Shown in pieces: positions 9,949-23,200 of a stretch of 64,000 nucleotides of DNA; positions within the stretch are counted from its first letter, which is position 1, and each line of letters opens with the position of its first letter. Source of the stretch: Brachypodium distachyon (lineage: Eukaryota > Streptophyta > Magnoliopsida > Poales > Poaceae); NCBI RefSeq assembly GCF_000005505.3, contig NC_016131.3, positions 23,582,501 through 23,646,500 of the forward strand, in the 5' to 3' direction. The position numbers and the translations under genes were made by a program. The notes under the pieces are model-generated. The model searched no databases and was not told where the DNA came from. It saw only the letters and a program-made list of their open reading frames with translations.

Positions 9949-11166
9949 GAGTAAATTACAGAAAACCACCACATTAGTGACTAGAGTTGCACATAGGTAC
10001 CAATTTACATTTTAGTTGCAAAAAACTACCAGATTAGCGTAACCCCTTCACTCACTAGCGTCTAAGCTCGTTTCTGACGAGGCGGGTCTACCGGTCAGTC
10101 CAACGTGGCATCCATCTCTCTTTGTGTTCCCGATCTAAAATCTGCAGAGGTAAAGGCCGATGGGCTCTCACGGGCCATGGCTGCCGGAGAGCCGCATGGC
10201 GAGCAGCGGCGAGATCAAGAGGCGCGCCGGCCGCCGGAGCAATGATGAGCGGCAAGCAGGGGTGCGGCGCAGTGGGAGCGAGCGGCGGCGCGAGCAGGGA
10301 CGCAGCGCAGCGGGGTCGAGCAGGCAATGTGCCCCGGGCGATGTCGTAGACCTCCTTGTCAGCGGGATGGTGGAGGAGATGGTGACCAGCGGGACCATCT
10401 GCCGTACAACCAGCACGTGAACTGGCGTGGCCACTCGGCTGGTGCCGACGGGCTGCAGCAAGGCGTGGACGACGGCGAGGTGAAGTCCACCAAGGCCGCC
10501 CGTACCGGAATTTGACGCGCGATGCGACATCTCGTGCCGGTCGGACTCCGGGCGAAGGTGGCCGTGGCAGCACCGGCGAGGAGGGAGAGGGCAGCAGGTT
10601 GCGCGAGTCCGAGCGGCGGCTGCGGCACGCGCAAGTCATAGCAGCAGAGCGGCGGCGGAGGCGCGTGCGGGTCAAAGCAACAGAGCTACGGCGGCGGCGT
10701 GTGCTGGTCGACGGCTAGGCTGCTTCGGAGAGGGCTGAGCGCTTCGATAGCTAGGCTGCTTCCGGTCGTGCAGGTCGACTGCTAGGCCTGGATCTTGGTG
10801 TCGACGGCATCGCGAAGAGGTCGTAGCGCGTCGGGAACTCGGCCACAAGCTGAGGAGGAGGGTGCCGAGAGTGCTGCCATGGCCGCCAAAGAGCCGCGCG
10901 GCGAGCAGTGGCACTGCAGGACTGCTGTAGCGGCAGCTCTACATTGCTGTGTGGGGACACAGAGAGGAAGGAAGGAGAAAGTCAACCGATGGGTTCAGTC
11001 AGTTGCCAAGCTAGACGCCATGTTCGCCTGACTAGTGGACCCACCTCATTAAAAACGTGTTTAACCGTCGGTGGTTAATGAAATCTGGTGGTTTTGTCAC
11101 CAAAACGTGAACCGGTATCTACGTGAAACCTTAGCCACTAATGTGATGGTTTTTTGTAATTTACTC
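9949..11166. mobile_element. Mutator-like element with GC-rich cargo (Pack-MULE-like)
   Basis: About 100-bp inverted termini: the left begins GAGTAAATTACAGAAAACC and the right, reversed, GAGTAAATTACAAAAAACC. Both continue through a CACATTAGTG phrase and an ACCAGATT phrase. The interior (10100-10990) is abruptly GC-rich with open frames on both strands (up to 195 codons), as expected of captured gene fragments, but I recognise no protein. No 9-bp target duplication is evident, and another terminus-like phrase follows at 11167-11215, so the right end may be rearranged. Confidence 0.6.
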
Positions 11167-11298
11167 TTCATGTTAGTGGCTAGGGTTTATTACAAAACCG
11201 CATCAATATTTACGAAACCTATGCAGTGTTGCGGCTGGGCAGCTACAGAGTTACATGTAGCATGAACGTGTAGAGTAACAGTGGCTGAGGAACGTTAG

Positions 11299-14200
11299 CT
11301 ATGCATTGCTCTGTGATTCTATTTGACTCTCGCTCTCCATCTGCACCATAAATCTTTCCGCATCCATCCACCAGTCAGCGTCGTCACAGTCATCCTCCTG
11401 CAGATACATTGATTCGGGGTCTATGTTAGCACAGTTGGGCTGATGACAGCAAAAGCAAACATCAGCAGAAACTACTAACCAAGTTACAAAGGCCTGGAGC
11501 ATGATCGGCATTCTCAACACTGTCAGCATAAATCACTGCTTCTTCCCACCAACTAGGATCCTCCTCGCCGTTCTCCACAACGGAATTACCATCAGACAGA
11601 AACTCATTCCTGCTACTGCCTTCAATATTGACTTCTACAACTTTTCCCTGATATTCTCTCTGGGCCGAATCAGCTATGGAGCTGAGCTCAGGAATGACAT
11701 CCAAGGGTACAGCCCGCAATGGAGAACGATAATCTGTTCCAAAGCATTGGTGTTAAGAGGAAAAGGGTCATTTTTTAATGAGAGTTACTGGAATAATGCT
11801 CCTTGATTACCTCGACAATCAGGGTCGTAACACTTCTGATAATATGCAGCTCTTTGGAAATCAACAATGTACATAACTGGTGCACATCATGATTAGTTAG
11901 CTAATGTACGAACAAGAAATAGCCACATAGTTCAGAAAACAGAACTGCACAGGGAAACATTGCAAATATGTATAAATTGGAAGATATCAGCTAATGCAAG
12001 CGTGAAAACTGACAAGGGGTCTTAGGGCCACATGTCAGGGGCAGACAGATGTTTTCCAAATTTGATGATCACTGTAGCAATTTGTATTGCAGTTTACTAT
12101 TAGCATCTTATAATGAATAAACAAACTGTGATGCGCTTACGGTGATTTAGCAAACATATCAAGTGTTATCCAAAACAAATAGTATCAAAGAAGGCAGTTC
12201 CCGGGAAATATGAATTAAGGCATAGAACAGACTGAAAATGGAAAAATTAAGCAGCACATGGCCATTATATGACTGTTCTTGCAAAAATGGCCAATAGGCA
12301 TCCCAACTCATAAACTTACGGAATTTTCTTACTTCATTACGCTGCAAAATTGCCAAGATCAGATAGCAGAATAGAGGTAAAATGTTACCATGATTGCTCT
12401 TATGCTCTCTTCCAATATGTTCACAGTATCTACTCTTTGACATGCTATAAATCATTAAACCATATTCTGAAAACCAGTACCAGGATCGAATTTTTCCTGT
12501 AACAATCAATGCACAAATGTTTTATGTTAGTCATGGAAGAGTACAACATCCATCCCTCAAAATGCAGTATTTCTTTGCTTTCAAAATAAAAAACAAGTAC
12601 TACGAGAAATAATTTTATTACAATGGACCGTGATTGAAAAAACACAAGTACTACGAGTAACAATGTGCTACGTTCACCAAATGAAACAGGGCCGCAAAAT
12701 TTCAGTATTATTGATGTGCAGAAGCTATGTTTTGACCGCTGAGGGTCCAGGTAGACACATCTCCAACTGAAGGTAGTGCCATACAATTGTATTTGTACAA
12801 GTCCCGTGCTTGTTCGACATGCTACTGTAGGGACGTGCTCTATTCATACAGCACTATGGTACCAATCCATGTACCAATGGCCTGACACCCATTCCATGCA
12901 TGTATTCATATTGCTTACTTATTGATTCTTCTCTTTCCACCCATGTATTCTATTTAAAATATAAGTACTGGAATACAGTGTGTGTTCTTCAACTACTAAT
13001 TTCAGCACAATATCACAGTGGTGTTGACTCAATCCCATCTTCCAAACCAGCCTCTCCACATGAGCAAAGATGGTTCCCAAAGCTCCTCCTGCCACCTTCG
13101 GCTCAACCAATTCCCATGCAGCACAAATCACATCTGCAACTACATCTTCCACCTGAGGGCCTCTTGGGTTCACAGGATTCCAAACAAGTAGGAATAAGGA
13201 AAACATGGGATTGTAATGCCATGCCATCTTGAACCTACATGATTGAAAGGATGTTTGATTGCTCACAGAAAAGAAAAAACATAAGAACCTTTCTAAAGGC
13301 CTCCCCAGATTGTAGGATTTTCGTAGGGAATTTTGGAGGATCCCGATCCTTAGAATTTCTTCTAAAAGGCTTTGGATCGTTGAATTGGGTTATCCATTTC
13401 CTCTGGAATGCATTCAAATGGCCCCAATAAACAATCGGAACCAACATGGACGTCATTGTTGTTGGTGTCTCGTCTAGATGACCACACACATTACATTTGG
13501 ACATTTCCTATTTGGTCAATAGACTTGCACCATTTATGGTCCGAATAATATGGCCAGACAGACTTGTGCGCAGTCAACTAACACGGAGGAGTAAAACTTG
13601 TATGTAGAAAGACTAGCAAGAGGCGATGTCCATAACTCCATATATCAAAGTGAAGAAGGACAAGTATAGTGAAACAGGCCTTGCAGGCTGGACCAAATGG
13701 CGTATGCAGTTGTTTCAGGCTTCATCACTATATCGAAGAGCTCAAATAAATGGTTGTGTAGAACCATTAGAGGATATTGAAGTCCTGCTGGATTCTCGGG
13801 GTTTGGGTCCACGCTGTAGATATGATATTGAAAATAGTTCTCCCTCCGTTCCAAAATGCCCATATAACTTTTGTTGACCATCAAACTTTATAAACTTTGA
13901 CCAACCTTATAACAAAAACTATCAACATCTACGGTGCCAAATGAAGATCATTAGATTCATTGCGATATTTTGCTTTAGTGATGTATATGTTAATTTTTTT
14001 GCTATAAGCTTGGTGAAACTTTAGAAAGTTTGACATCCAACAAAAGTTATATGCCTTACATTTTGGAACAGAGGGAGTATCTTGAAGAGGGGGCACCACT
14101 ATGAGTAGTTCTTGACCTGAAGGTTCAGACAATGGGAAGGCAAGCTTTGTTGTTGGTTACATGATGAGCTAGAGTGGAAGGGGTAATAACAGATGTGATT

Positions 14201-17200
14201 CATGCTGCACGAGAGCTGGTGATACAAGCTGAAATGAATAGTTGAAATGCACACATTGTATCACATTGGTTATTGTTTAAATACAACCATCAAGGATTTT
14301 TTTAGGTAAAATAGAATATATCGGTTTGGGAGTACACAACAGAACAGCTACTACACAGATGGGCGCCAACTGAGAAATGTGCTAATGTCGTCGAGTGTTA
14401 AGTTGCGCACTGGTGCTGCCGTAAGAATAGGGGGTCATGCAGTCGCATGGCATAGGATGTGCTCAAGTATCAAACAGTGCATAACAAGTCTGCATGTTAA
14501 TTAACATGACACACAATAGCATCTGTGTCTAGCAATAGATAAACAATCCTTCCTATTATTTGCTATATTCTTTTCACAATCTATTATTTGTTATAGTTCA
14601 TGAATTATAGTTATCTTTACTTCTACAAAAATGTGAATCAGTGGTGCTGATCTCAGAAATACGGATACTTCATAAATTGCGCGTATCGGGGGTCTCCTGC
14701 TATTTTTTTAAAAAGAAAATTAATTCGGATACTTATGGGATACCTCCACGACACGATAGGATACAGAAATACCCTGGTCTCCTGCTGCTATGCCGTCGAC
14801 CGCGGCAGTGGTGCTTGAGGAGCACATGGAGTCCAGCTGTTGAATGCTAATCATGTGTTTACTGAGTTGTGTTTTGTTCTCATGACAACTAGGTGGAGAA
14901 GACCGAGGGATTTCGTGTATAAATCACTAATTTATATATATATACATAGTTTTTATTATATATATATATACAAATGTATCCCCGTATCAGGGTTTTTCGA
15001 AAAATTGCCGTATCGCGGTGTCCATATCCGTGCAACCTAGGTGCTGATCCGTTCACATATTTGTTGGATATGACAAACAGTCAGGATGAGAGCTGGTATG
15101 GATGGTTCTCGACCTGACACAAACATGAGTACATCCTTCTAAACACCTGGTATATTTTGTAGTCCAGAGCAGCGCACGGAGAGGACAATGTGCTAGTGTT
15201 CTAACAAGTCTCGGACTAAGGGGTTGTCGAGCCTGGATCTTCAGAAACGTTGTTTACAGAATCTATTCAATGGTAACTACTATAACGGTATATTGTAGAA
15301 CCAAGTATTTTTCTGGAAGAAAACCATGACTATCTACATGAAAACACGTTTCAGGATTTCAAAAAGTCTACCAGAGCAGGCAAACCTGTAGAAACTGAGT
15401 CATCTATAACACATAAACATACACTACAATAACAAATCACTGTGTCAAGCAAAAATAGACAGAAATCTGTGAGAAAAACCTGAGACATTTCCGAATGAAG
15501 CTATAGATTCAATAAAGCCATCCAGAGCTGGAAAAGGAGATCTCCCATAAGTATATGCATGAGGAAAATCACTTCGGTATGTACCAATGGCATCCTTGCA
15601 GGTTCTTCGTTCAATCTAGTCATGGCACGTTAGAGTAAAAAATGAAAAAAAATATATGATAAAATCAACATACTCAAATTAATTCGATTTTTACACAGAA
15701 AAAGTTCAAACAAGCATGTTACTGCAGGATGTTGAATTCCATGACAGATCATGTAGGTAATATTTTTATAACTCCTGAGATAGAAGATTTCTGTTATTAT
15801 ATCTAAGTAACTAACTGAAGTTCACAATCACAAAGGTCATTTCTTCTGCCTCAAACATCTCAGCTAGCTATCTAAAAATACGCCTTGAACAACTCCTGCT
15901 ATTACACTAGCATAGAAAAGACAGAAAATATAATACTTCTAACTCCAGTAGTTCACTGCACACCAGTCACCTATACTATCCCACAAAAAAAGAGTCACCT
16001 ATACTATACTCAGTCTTAGATTCATGTATAGTATCTAGAAGTAAAGTATCAACTCTACATATCATACTGTAAGTCATTACAGACTTCTAGTTTTGTTTAT
16101 TGTATACATGATTCATTCTGCACTTCTGAGAAGAAGTTGCCACCCTTCACACCTAACGTCCTTACTTTCACTGTGACACGTCTGTAATAAACGCTTTATC
16201 TTGTGCCAAGACAAAAAATGATACTCCCTCCGTCCCATATTAAGTATCGAAATATTACATGTATCTAGACGCTTTTTAGGTATAGATACATCCATATTTG
16301 GGCAAATTTGAGACACTTAATATGGGACGGAGGGAGTAGTATTGATTAGCTCAGCACATCCTAATCCTATTGCTGAGCTACAATGACTCGATATCGAAGG
16401 GATAAAGTCTATCAGTTTATTTTTCTAGAAAACTCTGCAAGTCCAAGCAAAGAAAAGTAGATCGATGATGCAAACCACAAATACTCACTCGTGTTATGCT
16501 GGCTTCAGAGTCAAAATGCAATGCCTTTTTGCAATCCAAATCAAGTTTGCAGATCAAAAGTTTATCACAGTCATCATCTAACCTGCAAATAAGTGACTCC
16601 ATAAAGAGCTCCTTGTTATTCTGTAGCAGGTAGAACATGCTGTCAGATGCAATATTGACAAATAACAATTACGCAAAATCTCCTAACCATTTGAAACGAA
16701 TCAAATACTCATCCAAATATTGCCTGTTTTCTGGTGGTCAACAGTAGATGACATAAGAGGAAAAGGCACACATGATACTATGATAGGAAAGGAAAACCAA
16801 AAAATAAATAGCATCACCATCACATGAACACCTGCATCTACTGAGATGTGTCAGAGCGGCAAGACGTAGAAACTGCAGTGCAATCGTCAACTTTAAGGAC
16901 CTTATAGCAAAATGATATTTATGCCACGTCTGTCAGCATATCCATACCTCAAAGGTTGCACAAATCGACACTTAATCATGATTTTAAAACAGAGCAGTCC
17001 AATGAATCAATGGTTTGGAACGAGTTATCAAGTTCCCATAGCATTCCTGGAGTATCAAAATAAGTACAATCTTCTTAACTACTTGTCTACTTTGGTTATA
17101 TTTGAACATTATACCCTTCCATAATATACTTACTTTACCTTGTTAACTGCATTTAGGTTTATACTTTTAACTGGCAAAATGATACCATTGTTCTCATACA

Positions 17201-20200
17201 AAAACATAATAATTTGCTCCACTTCCTCATATTGCACACATGCATTGACATGCCACCAAGTCTTCTCTGCTCTTACCTACTACCTTCCATCAGAAAGTGC
17301 CCTTCACAAGTGAAAAGAACAGTAGTCCTTTGGAACCTCATTTCTACCAGTGCATGTAACTCTACAGCTGTACTTAGAGATTCAAATCATGCTATAAACA
17401 GGTTCCACCTTTACTACCCAAATCACTAATTGACTTCAGTTTCAATTGTGTTGTGTTGTATTATTTATTACATCAAAGGCCAGTGGCCATATTGACTCCT
17501 TGGTCCTAATAATATTGCTGTTTGAAACACAGCATAAGAAAATTGCACCAACTTGATGTCAAGTCTCATGGATTCCAATAGGCAATGGAACCACAGGGAC
17601 AATACCATAGCTGTTTGGATACTCGATAGAAATTTTGCAGGAAAAACTTCTTGATGAGAGAGAAGATGAGATCATGCATGGATGAGATAAAGAGACATGC
17701 TGCATTGGACTTCTCAAAGAAAATGAAAACATGAGGTTTCCACATCCTGCAAAAACTAGAGGAAAGGAAATTTCCCTATATGAATTTCCAAAGCCAGCCC
17801 TGGGAAGTTAGGGGTTGGTTTTGGACTTATTTCAGTATATTGCTCATACTGGATTAGTTATTTTCTGCTTAACCTGAATAGCCGGAGCTTCTGGTGGTTG
17901 CTCGAAGAAAAAAAAATTGATCTTAGAAAATTCTGTTGGTCCATTTGTAAGTTTTTCCACAAGTTAAGTTTGAAGCCAACAAGGAGATCTGATTTGCATA
18001 CAATTCCTATTGATTATTACAATTCAAATCTAGTAAATACAACACAGAACTTTCAAACTTCTCTGTGCACATTACAAAAAAGAAGATATACAAGCCAGGA
18101 ATTATACTACGTTAGATAGAGGGAGCGGGGTGTGGAGCTTTTATTTCCCGTATCTTTCTGTAATATGGCTAGGATATTTGAGGCTAATATAGAATGGAAG
18201 TGTTTCTTCTTTCGTAAATGCAACAGAAAATTGTCAATTGTTTCAGTACTGGTGAACAAGCTATAACAAAAACGACTATGCTGATAAAACATCTCAGTAT
18301 TTCCCTATCATAGTTCCCACCTAACTTCTTTTGCAACTTAAGGTTTTCAATAGAACAAAGCATAGCTTGGGTAGGTCGCACTTTGGTGTCTCACTTTGTA
18401 AAAATTATATATCTATATACTGTAACTTCTGAAAAAAACTTAAGGTTTTCAATTGTTCTCCAAGCCCCAAAAGTGCTGTAGTATTGGAGGTTTATAGAAA
18501 AAGGTATATTATCAGGAGCCCTCCAGGAAAAGCTTAATTTCGTAATGATAATTGCAAAACAGTAATAAGTACAACATGTTCTAAAGAGCACGAATATAAA
18601 CTATCGATTAAAATCCTATTACCTAGTATAGAAAGAAGCTTGTGGTCAAGAGCTACTCACCATGTTCTGACATTTGAAACGTCCAGTAGCCACAAGAAAT
18701 GACTTTTTCCCAGACTTTGATGAGAAGGCTAAACGGAAACAACGATTCCGAGAGTATACAGCGGTGTCCATAAAGAGCTGATCAACAGATTCTGCACAGC
18801 TGCTATCTTTTCTAATATACAGTTTATCAAGGTTGGGATTGGCTGCACGCTGAGCTGCAATCCGCGAACAGATCTGTGGGGCAGAAAAAAAAATACTTCA
18901 GTGTGCAGGGCCAGAGGAAGCAATATAGTTTATCAGGGTTACAGCATGCAAAAAAAACATCAAATCCAAACAAGAAGCGCAGAGGAGGCAAAAACTCAAT
19001 TGCACTGAACATATCACATTTCCCCCGGAAAATATATAATAAACATCTTAAGCAGACCGGCAAATATATAACCACAAACTGTGTAACTGAAATGAACTGC
19101 TGATCTACATTGAAGTATCCATCTGTCAAAGTGTGCAGATTTATTCTGGTTGCTCTAACATCACTGTTAAATTTTCATTTGAAGATAACTTAGATGGATT
19201 GACTAGCACAGTAAGTCCTCGAGTGTGGTAGCTGGTGAAATACTAAGATAATTTATTACTTGTACTTTTGGCATTGACAGCTGCAGAAATGATCATCGGG
19301 AACTCCTTAAACAGGATTTGTGTTCATCTGTAATGGAGGATGAAGATTGACTAAAGAAATCGATATATGGAAGCAGAGAAATCGCAGTCTTTGATGGAGA
19401 ACGGCCGTACTTCGTAGGAGCTGTTGACAGAATCATTGAGTAAAAGCAGTGGTCAAGAGCGCAAAAGTTAAAAGTGCGTGTAGATAGGTGGAATCTAACT
19501 TTCAGTTAAAATGCTTGTGATTAGTTTTGTAGGCGCCGATTGCATACTTTTGATAATATCCAAAGCTTTTGCATACCGGGATGTAGACATGTAGTAATAT
19601 TGCCTTATATTTTCTGGAATGAGTAAGTACATAATATAACAAACATAGCTGAGGATGTCTGTTCCATGTTTTGCTTGCTCTATTGGTGGTTAGATGCTGT
19701 ACACAACATACTAAAAGGATATCTCACATATATGCTTCTAGAGTAAAATGCACAGCTGGTCCTTAAACTTGGCATGGATGTTCTCTTTAATCCATTAACA
19801 TGCAAATGGTTAAATCGGTCCATTGAACTTGGCATTTGGGTTCACTTTAGTCCATATACTCAACCCGAGAGCTCTTCTCGCCATTTTGGCGTGCTGACTA
19901 AGACAGTGATGCCACATGACGCACGCCCTATTCCATCCTCTCTTTTTTTTTGGCAAAAAAGTGTGCACGATCGCACTCAGCGCACGTAGTACTACTCCAC
20001 CACCACTACCAGGCTGCAGCTAGCTAGTGGAAGGATGGGCAAGCAACCATGCATGGGACGTGTGGCGGGGCACAGCCAGTTCATCTCGCCACCACCACCA
20101 CCGCTGCTGGCCGCAGTAGTCCTGACCATGATCCTCTGCTCGCGCCTCACGGCAGCGCGGATCTTGAAGTAAAAGCGGCAAACATGACACCGCAACAAGG

Positions 20201-23200
20201 TTTCAGTGCAATAATGATGTTCCCGTGGGCGGCGGCACCTGTGGCCCGTTCATTTACCCCTGTGAAGAGAACAAGGTAATTAACTACTTTGATTGTTCGA
20301 CTTGAATTGATCGATCAGGTGAGCCACGGGCATGAACATATCGATCAAACACATTTGAGTGATTTATTTGGGGTGGATGTAGGTGATAAGACGGGGGGCG
20401 GTTACATCCTAGGCTTGCAACGGCGGTTACATCCTAGGCTTGCAACGGCTACCGAGGGGCCGGAGTGCCGCCACAGGCGCAGGGGACAGTGGCGGCGAAA
20501 GGGATCACAACATGTGATATCCAACATATATACATCTGTAGTATTCATGTAAACACAAAGTTAAAATGCAATCCTATTACCCGCAAAAAAAATGCAATCC
20601 TATTACCAACAAACTTCTAGCAGCAGACTAAAATCCTGTGATCTCGTTCGACGTCACAGCATAAATGTAGCTTCACTACTAACGGGGCAGGCAGTGCTTC
20701 TGCAGCATGGTGTTCTCGTGGTACGCATATGCATGGGCATGGCACTAAACATTCATAATTTCTTAATTTAGCTCCTTCCCCTTACCAGCATGCATGATGT
20801 CGTCACAGTCCCTCTCCATGCACTCGTTCGGTGCATATTTTTAGTCAGCACCGTAAACTGTGTGGATGTGGCACAAAATGTAATTTTAACTCCACTTTAT
20901 AATCTTTTCTTGGCTGAAAATTTATTTTGCCATGCTTTATGGAGCGGAATGTTGGCCCACTAAAAGACAACACATCCAACAAATGAGTGTGGCAGAGATG
21001 CGTATGCTAAGGTGGATGTGTGGTCACACAAGAGACCGGATCAGAAATGAGGTGATTCGTGATAGGGTAGGGGTGGCACCAATTGAAGAAAAACTTGTAC
21101 AAAACAGCCTTAGGTGGTTTGGGCATGTCCAACGGAGGCCACCAGAAGCACCAGTAAACAGTGGGATTTTAAAGGGCTTTTGATAATGCTAAGAGGGGTA
21201 GAGGACGACCTAAGTTAACATGGGTGGAGGCAGTTAAAAGGGACCTAAAAGACTGGAATGTGTCCAAAGATCTGGCTTCCGACAGGGCTGCATGGAAATC
21301 TGCAATCCATGTGCCTGAACCTTGTTTTTTTCTTTGTTTTTGTGTTTACCCACATTTTTCTGTTTGGGTTTCATATCTAGCCTACCCCAACTTGCTTGGG
21401 ACAAAAGGCTTAGTTGTTGTTGTTGTTAGTATTGCACAGAAGATAGTACTACTTCCTACTTATTAGTTAAAAAAAGATAGCACTTTCAAACAGGAAAGAT
21501 TTTCGATCGGTATGCCAAAATGCCCATAGTGATAAGGCCGAGTAACTAACTTAGTTTAAGCGGTGGCGGCTGTCAGTGCAACTGCTGGATGGACAGCATG
21601 ACATGGCTGCTCAAAAGCTTCGAATAGGGATGGGGAACTTGAGGGCCAAATATTGGAAAAATCATTGCAGGCCTATTCTAAGAAGACATGGCTGGCATAG
21701 GGCATGCATCTCCCTCACGTGGCGTCCCCATCCTAGTCATCACGCCGACGAGGGAAAAACATGCCCCGGGTGAGGATTTAGACTAAAGTGAACCCAAATG
21801 CCAAGAGTGGTGGACCGATTTAACCATTTGCAAGTTGATGGACTAAAGTGAATATTCATGTCAAGTTTAAGTACTAGCAGTGCATTTTAATTTTTACTCA
21901 TGCTTCTGCTACATGCTATTTAGAACCTTGCTTGAATATAACCTGTAAAAGATATACGGCAGTTGACGTAGTAACAAACGTAACCAGTAAAACAAGATAT
22001 TCAGCAACTGAAAATCACACGTTTACAGATAGTAACAGAATTGAAAATTGAGATTGAATAATACCTCAGAGATAAATGCACCAACATGGGAGTTGTCCTT
22101 GAATGCTGTCTTTGGTATACGGATGATCAAATGGCGTGAAAACTTTTCTAAGAAAACAACAATAGTTCTCATGTGAGTACAATTAAGAAGTACCTTTTTG
22201 CGAGAGAAGAAGCATAGAAGTCCATCATGACAATAGACTAGTACATAATACAAATACTGGAAAAAATGTGGAAATATCTGGTACTCCCTCCGATCCAAAA
22301 TAAGTGTCTCAGTTTTGAACTATCAACAAACACTTATTTTGGATCGGAGGTAGTACAAAACACTTTTGACTATCAACAAACGGCAATTGCTCTCCCTTTC
22401 ACGTTGTTCTACTTCCGTTCTACTTCCAACTCCTCACTTGTACAAAGTAGTTTGTGGTGTAAAAGCATACATAAAATGCATAAGAGCAAACTAATCAAGT
22501 TCTAGAACACATGTGTCCGCAACTTATTTTGCTACAACTCTTCTAGAATCTCGATTGCAACTAATGTTCCCAATGTCTTAGGCATTAGTAAAAATAATAT
22601 TTTCTTCTCCTTTCTTGTTCTCATATCCTTAAATATATCTCAGTTTCTGTAGAAAAAACCTGCACCTTGAGACCAGAATTTGATAGCATGATAACATGAT
22701 TATGCTCAAGAGCCATTAAGTTTTGCTTCATCATTGTAAAAAGAAGTGGTAGCATCCAATTAAGTAATAGGATTCCATAAAATGCCAAGAGTACACATCT
22801 ACGCTATGATTATACTAGATAAGTCCTTGTATGAAGATAAGACTAAAGAGTTAATGAATCACATAGCCATCATTCATTCAGAATATGAACATGCTAATCT
22901 CATTTAAAATACGATGATCCCATTGTTTTTTACTAAAAGTAATTTCCTAGAGCAGAAGACCCGAACCATGTGAAAGGGGAAACTAGAAGGGACACCTTCA
23001 TTAGATGAGTCTAATTCTATGATCCATTCTTCTTGTCCTTCGATGGAATATTTGTCATGCAAGGCACTGAATGTGGCAGCAACCAGTATATCCACCATTT
23101 CATCTGCATCTCTCTTCTTGTTCAATTTTGCATTGAACTCAAGATCAAAGTAAATGTGGCAAGGTGAACCCTGTAGCATCAGTAGAGATGTTATATTGGG

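Larger units (their letters stand above)
19741..21899. mobile_element. Mutator-like element (2.16 kb) in PrimPol intron 7
   Basis: About 115-bp terminal inverted repeats: the left starts GAGTAAAATGCACAGCTGG and the right, reversed, GAGTAAAAATTAAAATGCAC. Both share AAACTTG, ATTCACTTTAGTCCAT-type and CAAATGGTTAAATCGGTCCA phrases. Flanks ATGCTTCTA (19732-19740) and ATGCTTCTG (21900-21908) are a 9-bp target duplication with one mismatch, the Mutator hallmark. The interior has a GC-rich patch (19990-20520) without a recognisable gene and a LINE fragment. No transposase is seen, so it is non-autonomous. It makes up about two thirds of intron 7. Confidence 0.85.

Noticed and set aside
10088..10675. 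195-codon minus frame in the GC-rich Mutator-like cargo
   Set aside because: Arg/Pro/Ala-rich, overlapped by open frames on both strands, no family motif; treated as composition-driven.
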